From assembly GCA_963777095.1 (NCBI GenBank), contig CAVZOY010000006.1:496001-560000 (forward strand): a DNA stretch of 64,000 nt. Reading direction: 5' to 3'. The position numbers and the translations under genes are program-made. Each line of letters begins with the position of its first letter. Position 1 is the stretch's first letter. Shown here piece after piece: positions 1 through 9,520 of this stretch. The notes under the pieces are model-generated. The model was not told the DNA's origin. It did not search any database and worked only from the letters and a program-made list of their open reading frames with translations. Source of the stretch: CAVZOY01 sp963777095 (GTDB taxonomy: Bacteria; Actinomycetota; Actinomycetes; Mycobacteriales; Geodermatophilaceae).

Positions 1-647
1 CGGGCGCCGACGGCGGCCAGCCCGTCGCCCTCGACGGCCACTCCGGCGGCCGCGGCCACGCGGGCGGCCTCGGCGCCGTTCGGCGTCACCAGCCGGGCGC
101 TGGGCACCGGGTCGGCGCCGCGCGGGTGCGGGTCCCAGACCACCGGCCCGCCGGCCGCGGCCAGCGCCGTCGCGGACGTCGGCGCGCCGCCGTCGTCCCG
201 CGGCCGTAGTCGGCGACGAGCACGGCGCCGGCCTCGGCGGATCGCGTCCGCCGCGGCTCGTCGGGCAGCGCGCCGGGCCGGGCCGACGCGGTCGCCGCTG
301 TCGAGCCGCGCGACGGAGTGGTCGCCGACGCGCACCCGCTGCTTGACCGCCGTCGCCGCCGGTGGCCGGGATCGCGCAGCAGCCGCACCCGGCCGTCGAG
401 CAGCGCCCGCAGCCGGTCGGCGCCGTCGTCGTCGGCCAGCGGGGCCACCAGCACGACCTCGCGCCGGACGGTCGCGGCGGCGGCGATCACCGCGGCCAGC
501 GCGGCGCCGCCGGGGCGCTCGCGGGTCTCGACGTCCTCGACCACCGGCACGGGCGCGTCCGGGGTCGAGCCGGGAGGCGCGTGCCGACCAGGTCGACGTC
601 GAGCAGGGCGTCGCCGACGACGACCAGCGGCCGCTGCGCCGGCTCAC
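1..647 (-). CDS. hldE: D-beta-D-heptose 7-phosphate kinase / HldE kinase domain (3' end outside window)
   Basis: This encodes a PfkB-family sugar kinase expected to phosphorylate D-glycero-D-manno-heptose 7-phosphate at C1 in ADP-heptose synthesis. Read across frames, the N-terminus shows VVVGDALLDVDLVGT followed by a GGAALAA segment, and the distal part shows VLVADYGRG, WDPHPRGADPVP and RLVTPNGAEAAR, all typical of the HldE/RfaE kinase. The gene continues past base 1, so a C-terminal nucleotidyltransferase domain cannot be checked. Several indels (near 180-330 and 560-580) break the frame. The GTG start near 647 is inferred from a probable GTGA overlap with the upstream isomerase gene. It is the last gene seen in a minus-strand heptose operon. 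Confidence 0.8.
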   Translation of the reverse strand, partial: MSRRSGRWSSSATPCSTSTWSARASRLDPGRARAGGRGRRDPRAPRRRRAGRGDRRRRDRPARGRAGGPAGRRRRRRPAAGAARRPGAAAARSRPPAATAVKQRVRVGDHSVARLDSGDRVGPARRAARRAAADAIRRGRRRARRRLRPRDDGGAPTSATALAAAGGPVVWDPHPRGADPVPSARLVTPNGAEAARVAAAAGVAVEGDGLAAVGA

Positions 648-1266
648 CGGGCCACCCCGAGCCGGCCGGCCGACGGCACCCGCGCCGGCTCGGCCAGCAC
701 GGCGGCGTCGAAGGCGGCGCAGACCAGGTGCAGCGCGACGAGGTGGCACTCCTGCACGGTCGCCGTCCACGGGCGAGTCGATGCAGACGGCCTCGTCGGC
801 CGCGGCGGCCAGCGGGTTGGGTGCCGGGCCGGTCATCGCGAGCACGGTCATGCCGCACTCGCGGGCCCGGCGGGCGGCGGCGACGGCGTTGGGGAGCGGC
901 CGCTGGTCGACAGCAGGACCAGCACGTCGCCGGCCCGGCCGTGCGCCTCGACCTGCCGGGCGAACAGCTCGTCGGCCGGGTAGTCGTTGGCGATCGCGGT
1001 CAGCGACGAGGTCTCGGCGGTCAGGCAGATCGCCGAGAACGGCGGCCGGTCGGCGCGGTAGCGGCCGACCAGCTCGGCGGTCAGGTGCTGGGCCTGCGCC
1101 GCGCTGCCGCCGTTGCCGGCGGCCAGCAGCCGGCCGCGGCCTCGCCGCACAGCACGTCGGCCAGCAGCCGGCCCCAGCGGTCGAGGGTGTCGACGTGCCC
1201 GGTCAGCGTCGCCGCAGCGCCGCGGTCAGCGAGGCGACGTGGTCGGCGCCGGTGAGGTGGGTGCAC
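644..1266 (-). CDS. gmhA: Phosphoheptose isomerase (SIS domain)
   Basis: This is a SIS-domain protein that should convert sedoheptulose 7-phosphate to D-glycero-D-manno-heptose 7-phosphate, the first committed step to ADP-heptose. The segment AAGNGGSAAQAQHLTAELVG matches the sugar-phosphate binding loop of GmhA. It is followed by NDYPADELFARQV and by VLVLLSTSGRSPN, the second SIS signature. The total length of about 200 residues is normal for GmhA. Frameshifts occur near 720-860 and 1130-1150, and both ends are estimated. It lies between a GT4 gene upstream and the heptose kinase downstream, which supports the assignment. Confidence 0.82.
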
Positions 1267-1269
1267 GAC

Positions 1270-2570
1270 GTCGGGCGAGGACGACCTCGCCGGCGCGTGC
1301 TCGAGGAGGCGACGGTCGTCGGGCTGACCTCCACGGGCGACGCTCGGGGTTCTCGGATCGGACGGCGGGTGGCCAGGACCTGGCGGTAGACGGCCTCGGT
1401 GTCGGCGACGACGCGGGCCCAGCGGTAGCGGGCGCGGGCCCGCTCGACGCCGGCGGCGCCGTAGGCGGCGCGGCGGTCGTCGTCGGCGAGCAGCGCGGCG
1501 AGCGACCTGCGCCGAGCCGGGCGGGGTCGCGCGGGCGGCACGAGGTCGCCGGTGACGCCGTCGACGACGCTGTCGACGCAGCCCGCCGACGGCGGTGGCC
1601 ACGACGGGCCGGCCGCAGGCCATGGCCTCCAGCGGGCGTGATGCCGAACGGCTCGTACCAGGGCACGGCGAGGACGACGTCGGCCGAGCGCACCCACGCC
1701 GGGCACGTCGGCGCGGGCGACGGAGCCGGTGAAGCACCAGCCGGTCGGCCACCCCGGCCTCGGCGGCGACGGCGCGCAGCCGGCGCACCTCGGGGTCGGC
1801 GTCCAGCTCGTCGGCCGGCGGCCCGCCGACGACGACGAGCTCGGCGTCCGGGACGGCGGCCAGCGCGCGGACGGCGTCGTCCTGGCCCTTGCGCTCGACC
1901 AGCCGGCCGAGCACCAGCAGCCGCGGCCGCTCCGTGCGCGGCGCCACCGGACCGCGCGGCGTGAAGACCGAGGTGTCGACGCCGCACGGCACGATCGACA
2001 CGCGGTCGGACGCCAGGCCCAGCCGGCGCAGCTCGAAGACCTCGTCGGTGCAGGTGGCCACGACGTGGCCGACGTCGCGGCACAGCGCCGCGCTCGAGCT
2101 CGATCCGGTCGGGCGGCGAGGTGTCGGCGGCGCCCTGGTGCCGGCGCTTGACCGAGCCCGAGGGCGTGGAAGGTCTGCAGCACCGGCACCGGCCGCGGCA
2201 GCGCGTCGGCCGCCGCCACCGAGGCCAGCCCGCTCATCCAGAAGTGCGCGTGCACGAGGTCCGGGCGGTGCGGCGGCCCAGCGCGCGGCGCAGGCACGCG
2301 GGCGAAGTCGGGCATGTGCGGCAGCAGGTCGTCCTTGGGCACGGCTCGCGGCCGGCCCGGCGGGCACGTGCACGACGTCGTAGCCGTCCTGGGTGACGAC
2401 CTCGCTCGGGCAGCGCCTCGTCGTCGCGCCGGGTGTGCACCGTGACGTCGTGCCCGCGCCGCGGCGAGGCCGGCGGCCAGGGCGGCGACGTGCACGTTCT
2501 GCCCGCCGGCGTCGACACCGCCGATCGCGGCGAGCGGGCTGGCGTGCTCGCTGACCAGGTCGATCCTCAT
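1270..2570 (-). CDS. Glycosyltransferase family 4
   Basis: A GT-B fold glycosyltransferase of the GT4 type. It begins MRIDLVSEHASPLAAIGGVD, then AGGQNVHVAALAAGLAARGH, the N-terminal donor/acceptor loop seen in sucrose-phosphate-synthase-like and MshA-like enzymes. Further in are PHMPDFARVLRRAL, VHAHFWMSGLASV, VPCGVDTSVFTPRGP, LVLGRLVERKGQDDAVRAL and the EPFGITPLEAMACGRPVV-type motif (read across frames). The ATG at 2570 overlaps the stop of the upstream glycosyltransferase gene as ATGA. There are many indels, including a tandem duplication of CTCG at 2401-2408. The stop position is uncertain by some tens of bases. In this operon it probably adds a sugar to a heptose-containing glycan. Confidence 0.8.
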
Positions 2571-3562
2571 CGGGTCACCTCCTCCAGGAGCCCATCCCAG
2601 TCGGTCAGGAAGCGGGCCAGGCCGTACCGCTCCAGCGCGGCCGCGCGGGCGGCCTTGCCCGCGAGCCGGGCGGCGTCCGGGTCGGCCAGGAACTCGCGGA
2701 CCGCCGGCGTGCAGACGCTCGGGGCGGGTCGAGATGCACGCCCGCGCCTCGGCGGCACCGCCTCGACCACCTCGGTGGTGGCCAGCGCGACCACCGGCAT
2801 GCCCAGGTGCATGGCCTCGAGCAGCGACAGCCCGAGCGACGTCCAGCGCACCGGGTGCACGTAGACCCGGCGGCGGGCCAGCTCGGCGTGCATCGCCGCC
2901 TGCGGCGGGTCGTCGTGCAGCGCGACGCGGTCGGGGTCGAGCCCGTACGCCTCGTGCAGGCCGGCCAGGCCCATGCCGAAGACGTCGACGCGGCGCGACC
3001 GCGGCGAACCCGGGCAGCAGGTCGGCGCCGACCGTGCGGCCGCGGCGGACCGGCTCGTTGGTGACGACGGCGGCGCGCTCCAGCTCGCCGGTCCAGCGCT
3101 CGCCGGGGTCGACGATGCCGTGCTCGATCACCGTGGTGGGCGCCCGGCCGTTGTCGTAGAAGAGCCGGTTGAAGTGCGTGACGTGCGCGATCGGGATGTC
3201 GGTCCTGGTCGGCCAGCGGGTGCCGGGTGTGCGGCACCGCGTCCGTCGTCGGGCTCCAGGCCCGGGGCGTTGTGCTCGAGGAAGACCGCGGGCAGGTCGC
3301 GCCCGGGCTCCCGGCCGAGCCACTCGCGGCACCAGCTCCAGGTCGCGCGTGCGCTGGAGGACCACGACGTCGACGTCGCTCGGTCGCGCAGCTGCTCCGG
3401 CGTCACCTCGCGGGCCGACGCCGGCCAGTCCCAGGTGCGGGCGCGGCCCAGCCCGTCCGGGACCCCGATCCGGGGCGTCACGACGGGCAGCAGGTACTCG
3501 TGCCGGCCCTGGACGAAGGCCGTCGTCCACGAGCCGTGCACGTGCCAGATCAGGACCCTCAT
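2567..3562 (-). CDS. Glycosyltransferase (GT4-like)
   Basis: The protein starts MRVLIWHVHGSWTTAFVQG and carries HVTHFNRLFYDNGRAPTTVI, then RAAVVTNEPVRRGRTVGADL. Its C-terminal half contains RRRVYVHPVRWTSLGLSLLE and AMHLGMPVVALATTEVVEAV, the nucleotide-sugar-binding ExxxxGxPVVA region of GT-B enzymes. About 330 residues are expected. The start overlaps the stop of the heptosyltransferase gene (ATGA) and its own stop overlaps the next gene in the same way, so the cluster is translationally coupled. Frameshifts lie near 2720-2760, 2990, 3205-3250 and 3330-3400. The sugar transferred cannot be told from sequence. Confidence 0.78.
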
Positions 3563-4587
3563 GCGCTCACCAGCTTCTCCACCGCGCGCGACGACGTCCT
3601 CGGGCGTCACCGAGGTCAGGCAGGGGTGGCCGGGCACCGGGCACTCGCGGGCCCGGGTGCCGCGCAGGGCGCCGTCTGGTCGCCGAGCAGCACGGTCGGC
3701 ACCCCGTAGGGCGCCCACCGGGCGGCGGGGACGACCGGCGAGAACAGCGAGACGACGGGCGTGCCGACGGCGGCGGCGAGGTGCGCCGGCCCGGTGTTGC
3801 CGACGACGACCGCGGCGGCGCCGTCCAGCACGCGCGGCCATGTCGGCCAGCGACGTGGCGCCACCGAGGTCGACGCCGCGGGCTGCCGGCGACGCGCGGC
3901 GGTGAGCGCCCGCTCGCCGGGCCCGCCGGTGACCAGCACCCGCCAGCCGGCGTCGCGAGCGCCTCGACCGCCTCCGCGCACGACTCGGCCGGCCAGGCGC
4001 GGGCGGGCACCGAGGCGCCCGGGTGCAGGACGACGTACGGGACGCCGTCGCGGACGCGGCTTCGTGCGCGACCGGGGGCAGGGGTCGTCGCACGGCCAGC
4101 CGGCCGTCGTCGCCGGGCGGCAGGTCGAAGCCGGCGGCGCGGGCGAGGGACAGCGCCCGCTCCGGCTCCGGCAGGTCGTCGTCCACGCGAGTGACGGACG
4201 TCGAGCAGGGAGCCCGGGTAGTCGACGGAGATCGCCGAGATCCGGGGCACGCCCGCGGTGCGGAGCACCAGCGCCAGGGGCAGGGGCGACTGGTGGAACG
4301 ACGTGGAGATCAGCGCCTCGTCCGGCGCGAGCGCCCGCGACGCGGTCGGTCAGTGCGGCGAGGTCGGCCGGCGTCGACGGCGGGGGCGGGCGCCGGCGCG
4401 ATCCACGGGCACGCCCAGGTCCAGACCTCGTCGACCCCGGGCAGCAGGCGCGGCCGCCTCGGCACCGGCCGGTCCGGCGAGGAACACGACGCGGTCGGCC
4501 GACGCGCGCGACCGCGCGCACGAGCGGGCCCTGGAGGAGGACGTCTCCGGCGTTGTCGAGCCGGGCGATGAGTGCTGTCCGGGTCAC
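3559..4587 (-). CDS. ADP-heptose:glycan heptosyltransferase (GT9)
   Basis: A family 9 glycosyltransferase of the WaaC/WaaF/RfaF type, expected to use ADP-L-glycero-D-manno-heptose or the D,D form. It starts MTRTALIARLDNAGDVLLQG, the standard GT9 N-terminus. It continues through HPGAS, VLVTGGPGERALTAA and VVVGNTGPAHLAAAVGTPVV, then SLFSPVVPAARWAPYGVP, which is characteristic of this family. The GTG start at 4587 shares GTGA with the upstream stop. Frameshifts occur near 3670, 3835, 3955, 4185, 4340 and 4455. The family is best known from Gram-negative lipopolysaccharide core synthesis, so its presence here points to a heptose-bearing surface glycan in an actinobacterium. Confidence 0.85.
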
Positions 4588-6098
4588 CAGTCCCCCGCCA
4601 GGACGGCGTCGACGGCCGCCGTCAGGTCGGGCGCTGTGCGGTGGGCTGCTTCCACCTCGGCGCGCCGGGTCACGGGCGTCGGGACGAGGATCCCGGTGGC
4701 GCCGGCGGCCTCGGCGGCGGCGACGTCGGCGCCGATGTCACCGATCACGACCACCCGCGAGCGGGGTCGACGTCGAGCTCGGCGCACGCCGTCTTGACCA
4801 TGCCCGGGCGCGGGCTTGCGGCAGGCGCAGCCGTCGTCCGGGCCGTGCGGGCAGACCTGGACGGTGTCGAACGGGCCGAGCAGCTCGTCGAGCCGAGCGT
4901 TGCACGCCTCGACCTGCTCGCTCGGTGATCAGCCCGCGCGCGACGCCGGACTGGTTGCTCACCACGCCGACCTTGACGCCGCGCGCCCGCAGCGCGGTCG
5001 AGCGGCCTCGCGCGGCACCGTCGCACCGGCCGGACCCAGCGCCGGGTCGCCGTTGTACGGGAAGTCGTGCACCAGCGTGCCGTCGCGGTCGAAGAGCACC
5101 GCGTCGGGCAGGCCGCGCCACGGCCGGACCCGGCGGTGCTGCACGACCCCGCGCAGCCAGTGCCAGGTGGCCAGCGGCGGGATGGCCGCGCTGGTCGCGA
5201 GCATGGTGGTCACCTCGGCGCGGTCGCGCGGGCCCGGGGGCGATGCGGGCCCAGGCGAACTCGCCGGTGCCGGCCAGCCAGCCGAGCGCGGCGAGCGCGG
5301 CGGCGCGCGGGCGGCGGGCGACAGCCAGTGCCAGGGCGGCCACGCCGGCTGCCGTTCCCGCCAGGTGCTGCGGACGGCGGCCGAGCGGGGCGTCGGCGCG
5401 CTCGGCGCCAGTTCCGGGCCGTGCAGCCGGCGCATCAGGACGTCGTCGGCGTTGCCGGCCTGCGTGCGCAGGCTGATCCAGCGGTCGACCGGCCGGACCG
5501 GGTGGGTGATCCGGCGCTGCCCGCGGACCAGCCGCGCGCCGGTGTCCATAACCCGCAGCGCCAGGTCGGAGTCCTCGCGGAAGGCGCGGGGGAAGCGCTC
5601 GTCGAAGCCGCCGACGGCGGCCAGGGCGTCGCGGCGGTAGGCGAGGTCGGCGGTGATCCAGCTGCTGGTGGCCAGTCCGGCGGTGCCGCGCTCCCAGTCG
5701 GTGGGGCGCCGGTCGACCGGCAGCGGCACGTGCACGCGGCCCTGGCTGCCGGCGACGTCCGGCGGGGAGGTCGGCGAGGTCGGCGGCCAGCCGCTCGTAC
5801 CAGTCGGCATCGGGGACGACGTCGTCGTCGAGGAAGGCGACCCACGCGGTGCGGGCGGCGCGCCAGCCGAGGTTGCGGGCGCGGGCCGGGCCACCGCCGC
5901 CGGTGCGCAGGACGCGGACCGGCGGCAGGCCCGGTCGGTCGACGTCGAGCGGGGCGCCGGACCGGCCGGTCGTCGACGAGCACCAGCTCGGCGGGGCGGG
6001 GCCCGCGAGCCGGCGGCGAGGGCGTCGAGGAGCACGTCCGAGGACGGCCGGCCGATGGTCGGCACGACCACGGTGACCGACGGCGTTACCCCCACCAT
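4584..6098 (-). CDS. Fusion of GT2 glycosyltransferase and HAD-type heptose bisphosphate phosphatase (GmhB-like)
   Basis: The N-terminal ~300 residues are a GT2 (GT-A) transferase with SVTVVVPTIGRPSSDVLLDA, the acidic metal motif FLDDDVVPDADW and GGFDERFPRAFREDSDLALR. The C-terminal ~180 residues are a HAD-IIIA phosphatase with LFDRDGTLVHD, VVSNQSGVARGLIT, the zinc-site pattern VCPHGPDDGCACRKP, and VVVIGDIGADVAAAEAAGA. That zinc loop matches GmhB, which removes the 7-phosphate from heptose 1,7-bisphosphate. The ATG at 6098 is the first in frame. Indels near 4760, 4815, 4920, 5000, 5230 and 5760-6010 break the frame, but the linker between domains reads continuously, so the fusion looks real. 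It leads the heptose operon. Confidence 0.8.
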
Positions 6099-6207
6099 GG
6101 GCCACCGGTGCCCGAACCGGTCCGGCCGAAAACACTACGGGCTCGAAGTTTCCGCACGCGGGTTCTCTACCTGCTGGTCACGCCCCTGTGCGGTCGGAAG
6201 GCACCGC

Positions 6208-6718
6208 TCAGCGACGGCCGCGGGTCGCGGCGGACACCCGCGCGAGGGCGTCGGTGACCACCGGCGCGTCGTCGCCGAGGAGGGCGAGCAGGTGGCCCAC
6301 CAGCTCGTCGTGGGTCCGCGCGGCGGCGGTCGCCCGCTCCCGGCCGACGTCGGTGAGCCGGGCGTGCAGCAGCCGCTTGTCGCTCGCCCACGCGCTCCCG
6401 CCGGACCAGGCCGTCGGCGACCAGCCGGCTCACCGTGCTCGTGACGCCGGGACGGGACAGCCCCAGCGACTCGGCCACCTCACCCATCGTCGCCCGCTCG
6501 CCGGGGGCCTCCGCGATCCGGCGCAGCGCCTCGAACCCGGTCAGCGAGAGACCGTGCTGCCGGTGCAGCACCGAGTCGACCCGGCGGGTGATCCGGTCGT
6601 GCACCTGCACGATGCGCAGCCACGTCTCGGCAGGAGTGGGCATCGCCCCGGGGAGGGCTGCGGCGTCCCCCGGAACGGCGCGCGTCAGCGCGTCCTCGGG
6701 GCGGGGCACGGCGGCCAT
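6208..6718 (-). CDS. MarR-family transcriptional regulator
   Basis: A winged-helix repressor of about 170 residues. The recognition region reads LTGFEALRRIAEAPGERATM then GEVAESLGLSRPGVTSTVSR, followed by LVADGLVRRERVGDKR, the usual wing. The frame breaks at about 6380-6387, where TCGC appears twice in tandem. Removing one copy restores a typical MarR C-terminus ending at the TGA at 6208. The start is the ATG at 6718. It sits 109 bases upstream of the heptose operon and could control it or an unlinked target. No ligand can be inferred. Confidence 0.82.
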
Positions 6719-6735
6719 CGTCCTCCGTCCGGCGC

Positions 6736-7592
6736 TCAGGCGCTCCCCGTCGGCCGCCGCCCGACGCGCCGCGAGTGTCCGAGCATCCCGGCGAGTCCGG
6801 CGGTGGCCGCGCCGAGCGCGACCGCCGCGGCGACGAGGGGGGCGACCGACGCCGAGGTCGGCAGTGCGGCCGGTGCGGCCGCCGCCTCGACCACGTCCAC
6901 CCGGGTCGCCGCCCCCACCACCTCGGCCTTCGCCTGCGGCCGGGGTCGCCGGTCCAGCCCGTCGCGTCGGTCCCACCGGGGCGGGTGCCGTCCGGCCGCG
7001 ACGTCCTCCGGTGCGGCGTCCGCCTCGACGACCGCGCCGTCGTCGTCCGCGGTCGCGCCGTCGGGAGCGGCGTCCGCAGGGGGAACGCCGTCCCGCCGTC
7101 GGGCGCCGGCTCGGCGTGCGGCACGGTCGCCGCGGCCGCGGGCGCGGCGATGGCCGCGCAGTCCTCCTCGGCCGGCCGGGTGAAGGTGTAGCCGTCGAGC
7201 TCGTCGACGAACGTGGTTCCGGAGCCGTCGAGCGCCGTGTACTCGAGCCGGCCGTCGATCGTCTCGCCCCAGGCGACGTCGCCGGTGCGGAGCACGACCG
7301 TCCCCCCGGCCCGGATCTCCGCGGAGTCCTCGCCGCCGATCGACCGCGTGGTGGCGAGGGTGACCTCGTAGTCCACCGTTCCGCCGGTCACCTCGACGAC
7401 GACGCCGCCGGGATGGCAGCTGGGGCCGTGGGTGACCCGGGCGTCGGGCTTGGTGGGGTCGTCGACGGCGGCGGCCGGGGACGCGAGCGCGACACCACCC
7501 AGCAGGAGCACGGTGGTGGCGGCCGACAGGAGGTATCCCGACCGGCGTGCGGTCGGAAGAGCGGCTGCGGCGCTCGGCGTCCGTGCGGTCAC
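6736..7592 (-). CDS. Secreted surface protein with sortase-like C-terminal tail
   Basis: The protein begins at a GTG (7592) preceded by AGGGGGA and has a signal peptide of about 45 residues ending LALSPAAA-like before VDDPTKPDARV. The first ~150 residues form a compact domain with one cysteine pair (GPSCHPGG and EEDCAAIAAP). A low-complexity Ala/Asp/Pro linker follows. The tail reads LPTSAS, a hydrophobic segment of about 20 residues, then HSRRVGRRP, which resembles a sortase signal although LPTSA departs from LPxTG. A frameshift near 7085 in a run of five G bases separates the two halves. No homologue is recognised with certainty. Confidence 0.65.
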
Positions 7593-7696
7593 GGGCGTCC
7601 CCCTACGGTGGTTCCCCGGCCGCATTCCCCCAGCGGCCAGGCATGTCCCATGATGCGGGAGTGACGAACCGTTGCCTACGGGTGATCGTCGTCGTA

Positions 7697-7778
7697 CGGC
7701 GTGTCGCGCGGCGTGTCGAAGCGAGTCTTGTCGAGTGCTGCGGACGCGCTCCGGCGTGTCGCTCGCGTCGGCGTGTCG
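7697..7778. repeat. Four direct copies of CGGCGTGTCG upstream of a flavoenzyme gene
   Basis: Exact copies start at 7697, 7709, 7752 and 7769, all in the same orientation, and end 35 bases before the GTG of the following gene. The 12 and 17 base spacings inside the two pairs differ. They could be binding sites for a regulator or a local duplication. Confidence 0.5.
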
Positions 7779-7812
7779 CGACCCGCCCGGCCGGGCTGTC
7801 TACGGTGCATCC

Positions 7813-9138
7813 GTGACGACAGGGTCGACGCGGAGTCGGCGCCGGGCGCCGGACGCCGGCGGCAGGACGAGGTCTACCGGGCCGGCGTGTACGGACGGCG
7901 TCCGCTCGTGCCGACCGCCGCGCGCGGCGCTGCAGCGGCGGGCGCGGCGGGCGCTGAGCGCCGCGGCCTACTCCTACGTCGCGGGCGGCGCGGGGAGCGA
8001 GGCGACCCAGCGCGCCAACCGGGCCGCGTTCGACCGGTGGGCCGTCGTGCCGCGCGTGCTGCGCGACGTGAGCGGCCGCGACACGTCGGTCGAGCTGTTC
8101 GGGCGGCGGCTGCCGGCGCCCGTGCTGCTGGCGCCCGGTCGGCGCGCTCGAGCTCGTGCACCCGGAGGCCGACCTCGCGGTGGCGCGCGCCGCGGCCGGC
8201 CTCGGCGTGCCGTTCGTCTTCTCCAACCAGGCGTCGGTCGCGATGGAGGACTGCGCCGCGGCGATGGGCGACGTCGCCGCGCTGGTTCCAGCTGTACTGG
8301 TCGACGTCCGACGAGCTGGTGGAGAGCCTCGTCGCCCGCGCCGAGGCCAGCGGCTGCGACGCGCTCGTGGTCACCCTGGACACGACGATGCTCGGCTGGC
8401 GTCCGCGCGACCTCGACCTGGGGCACCTGCCGTTCGCGCAGGGCAAGGGCATCGCGCAGTACACGTCCGACCCGGTGTTCCGGCGGCTGGTCGAGCAGCG
8501 CGCGAGCTCGCCCGCACCCGCCGCCGGGGGCGCGTCGGCCGAGCGGGACCGGCAGCCGCGGCCCACGCTGGCCGCCGTCCGCGCGCTGGTCGGCATGGCA
8601 CGGGCGTGGCCCGGGCCGCTGCTGGACAACCTGCGCTCACCGCTGCCGCGCGCCGCGGTCGAGACGTTCCTCGGCATCTACTCGCGGCCGTCGATCACCT
8701 GGGCGGACCTGGCCTGGCTGCGCGCCCGCACCCGGCTGCCGATCGTGCTCAAGGGCGTCCTGCACCCGGACGACGCCCGGCGCGCGCTCGACGAGGGCGT
8801 CGACGGGGTCGTCGTGAGCACGCACGGCGGACGCCAGGTGGACCGCTCGATCGCCGCCCTGGACGCGCTGCCCGACGTCGTCGACGCCGTCGGGCGACCG
8901 CGCGCCGGTGCTGCTGGACAGCGGCGTGCGCAGCGGCGCCGACGTCCTGGTCGCGGTCGCCCTCGGGCGCCCGCGCGGTGCTGCTCGGCCGGCCCTACGT
9001 CTGGGGTCTCGGCCTGGCCGGCGAGGACGGCGTCCGCCAGGTGGTGTCCGACGTCCTGGGCGAGTTCGACCTGACCCTCGGACTCACCGGCACACGGCGG
9101 TCGACCAGCTGTCACGGGACATCCTGCGGCGCCTCTGA
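7813..9138 (+). CDS. FMN-dependent alpha-hydroxy-acid oxidase (lactate 2-monooxygenase family)
   Basis: A TIM-barrel flavoenzyme that should oxidise L-lactate or a similar 2-hydroxy acid. Read across frames it shows AAYSYVAGGAGSEATQRANR, PFVFSNQASVAMEDCAAAM, WFQLYWSTSDELVESLVARA and LVVTLDTTMLGWRPRDLDLG. The catalytic segment LPIVLKGVLHPDDARRALDE and VVSTHGGRQVDRS with the active-site His follows, then VLLDSGVRSGADVLVAVALG, AVLLGRPYVWGLGLAGEDGV and the end LSRDILRRL. The long insertion around SDPVFRRLVEQ fits lactate 2-monooxygenase more than glycolate oxidase. GTG at 7813 is the chosen start. Frameshifts lie near 7860, 8145, 8285, 8900 and 8970. It converges with the maltodextrin operon. Confidence 0.85.
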
Positions 9139-9279
9139 CCTGCGTGTCCGAGACGACACGCCGGTCCGACTTGACCGCACGGAGTGACCTGGCTCACAGT
9201 TGTGCGGGGCGGGGGAGCCGGGTAATCGAGTGGCCACCGACAGCTCGGTGGACCGACCAACGCGGCCAGACCGTCAGGA

Positions 9280-9520
9280 CCGGCCCCCCGCCCCACCACA
9301 CAGCTCGCTCGGGGGTGTGGGTAGGGGTGGTGTGGTGGGTGAGTGGTGTAGAGGGGGTGGCTGGAGAGGGTGACGACGCGGGGTGGCGGTGAGAGAGGCT
9401 CGGCGCGGAAGTGAGTGACGGCGTGTGAGCGCCCTGGCGGTGAGAGATGCAGGACGTGGGCTGACGGGGAAGGCTTCGCAGGAAGCGTGGTGGGACTGCT
9501 AGACAGTGGAAAGGAAGGCG
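9280..9520. other. G-rich stretch of anomalous composition; possible G-quadruplex or sequence artefact
   Basis: The plus strand is dominated by GGTG, GTGG and GAG strings, with five runs of three or more G at 9311, 9319, 9324, 9337 and 9353. No frame codes for a recognisable protein. It begins exactly where the alpha-glucosidase reading (minus strand) loses its family resemblance, after the LTLYRAALA-type segment. Base composition is unlike either neighbour. Confidence 0.6.
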
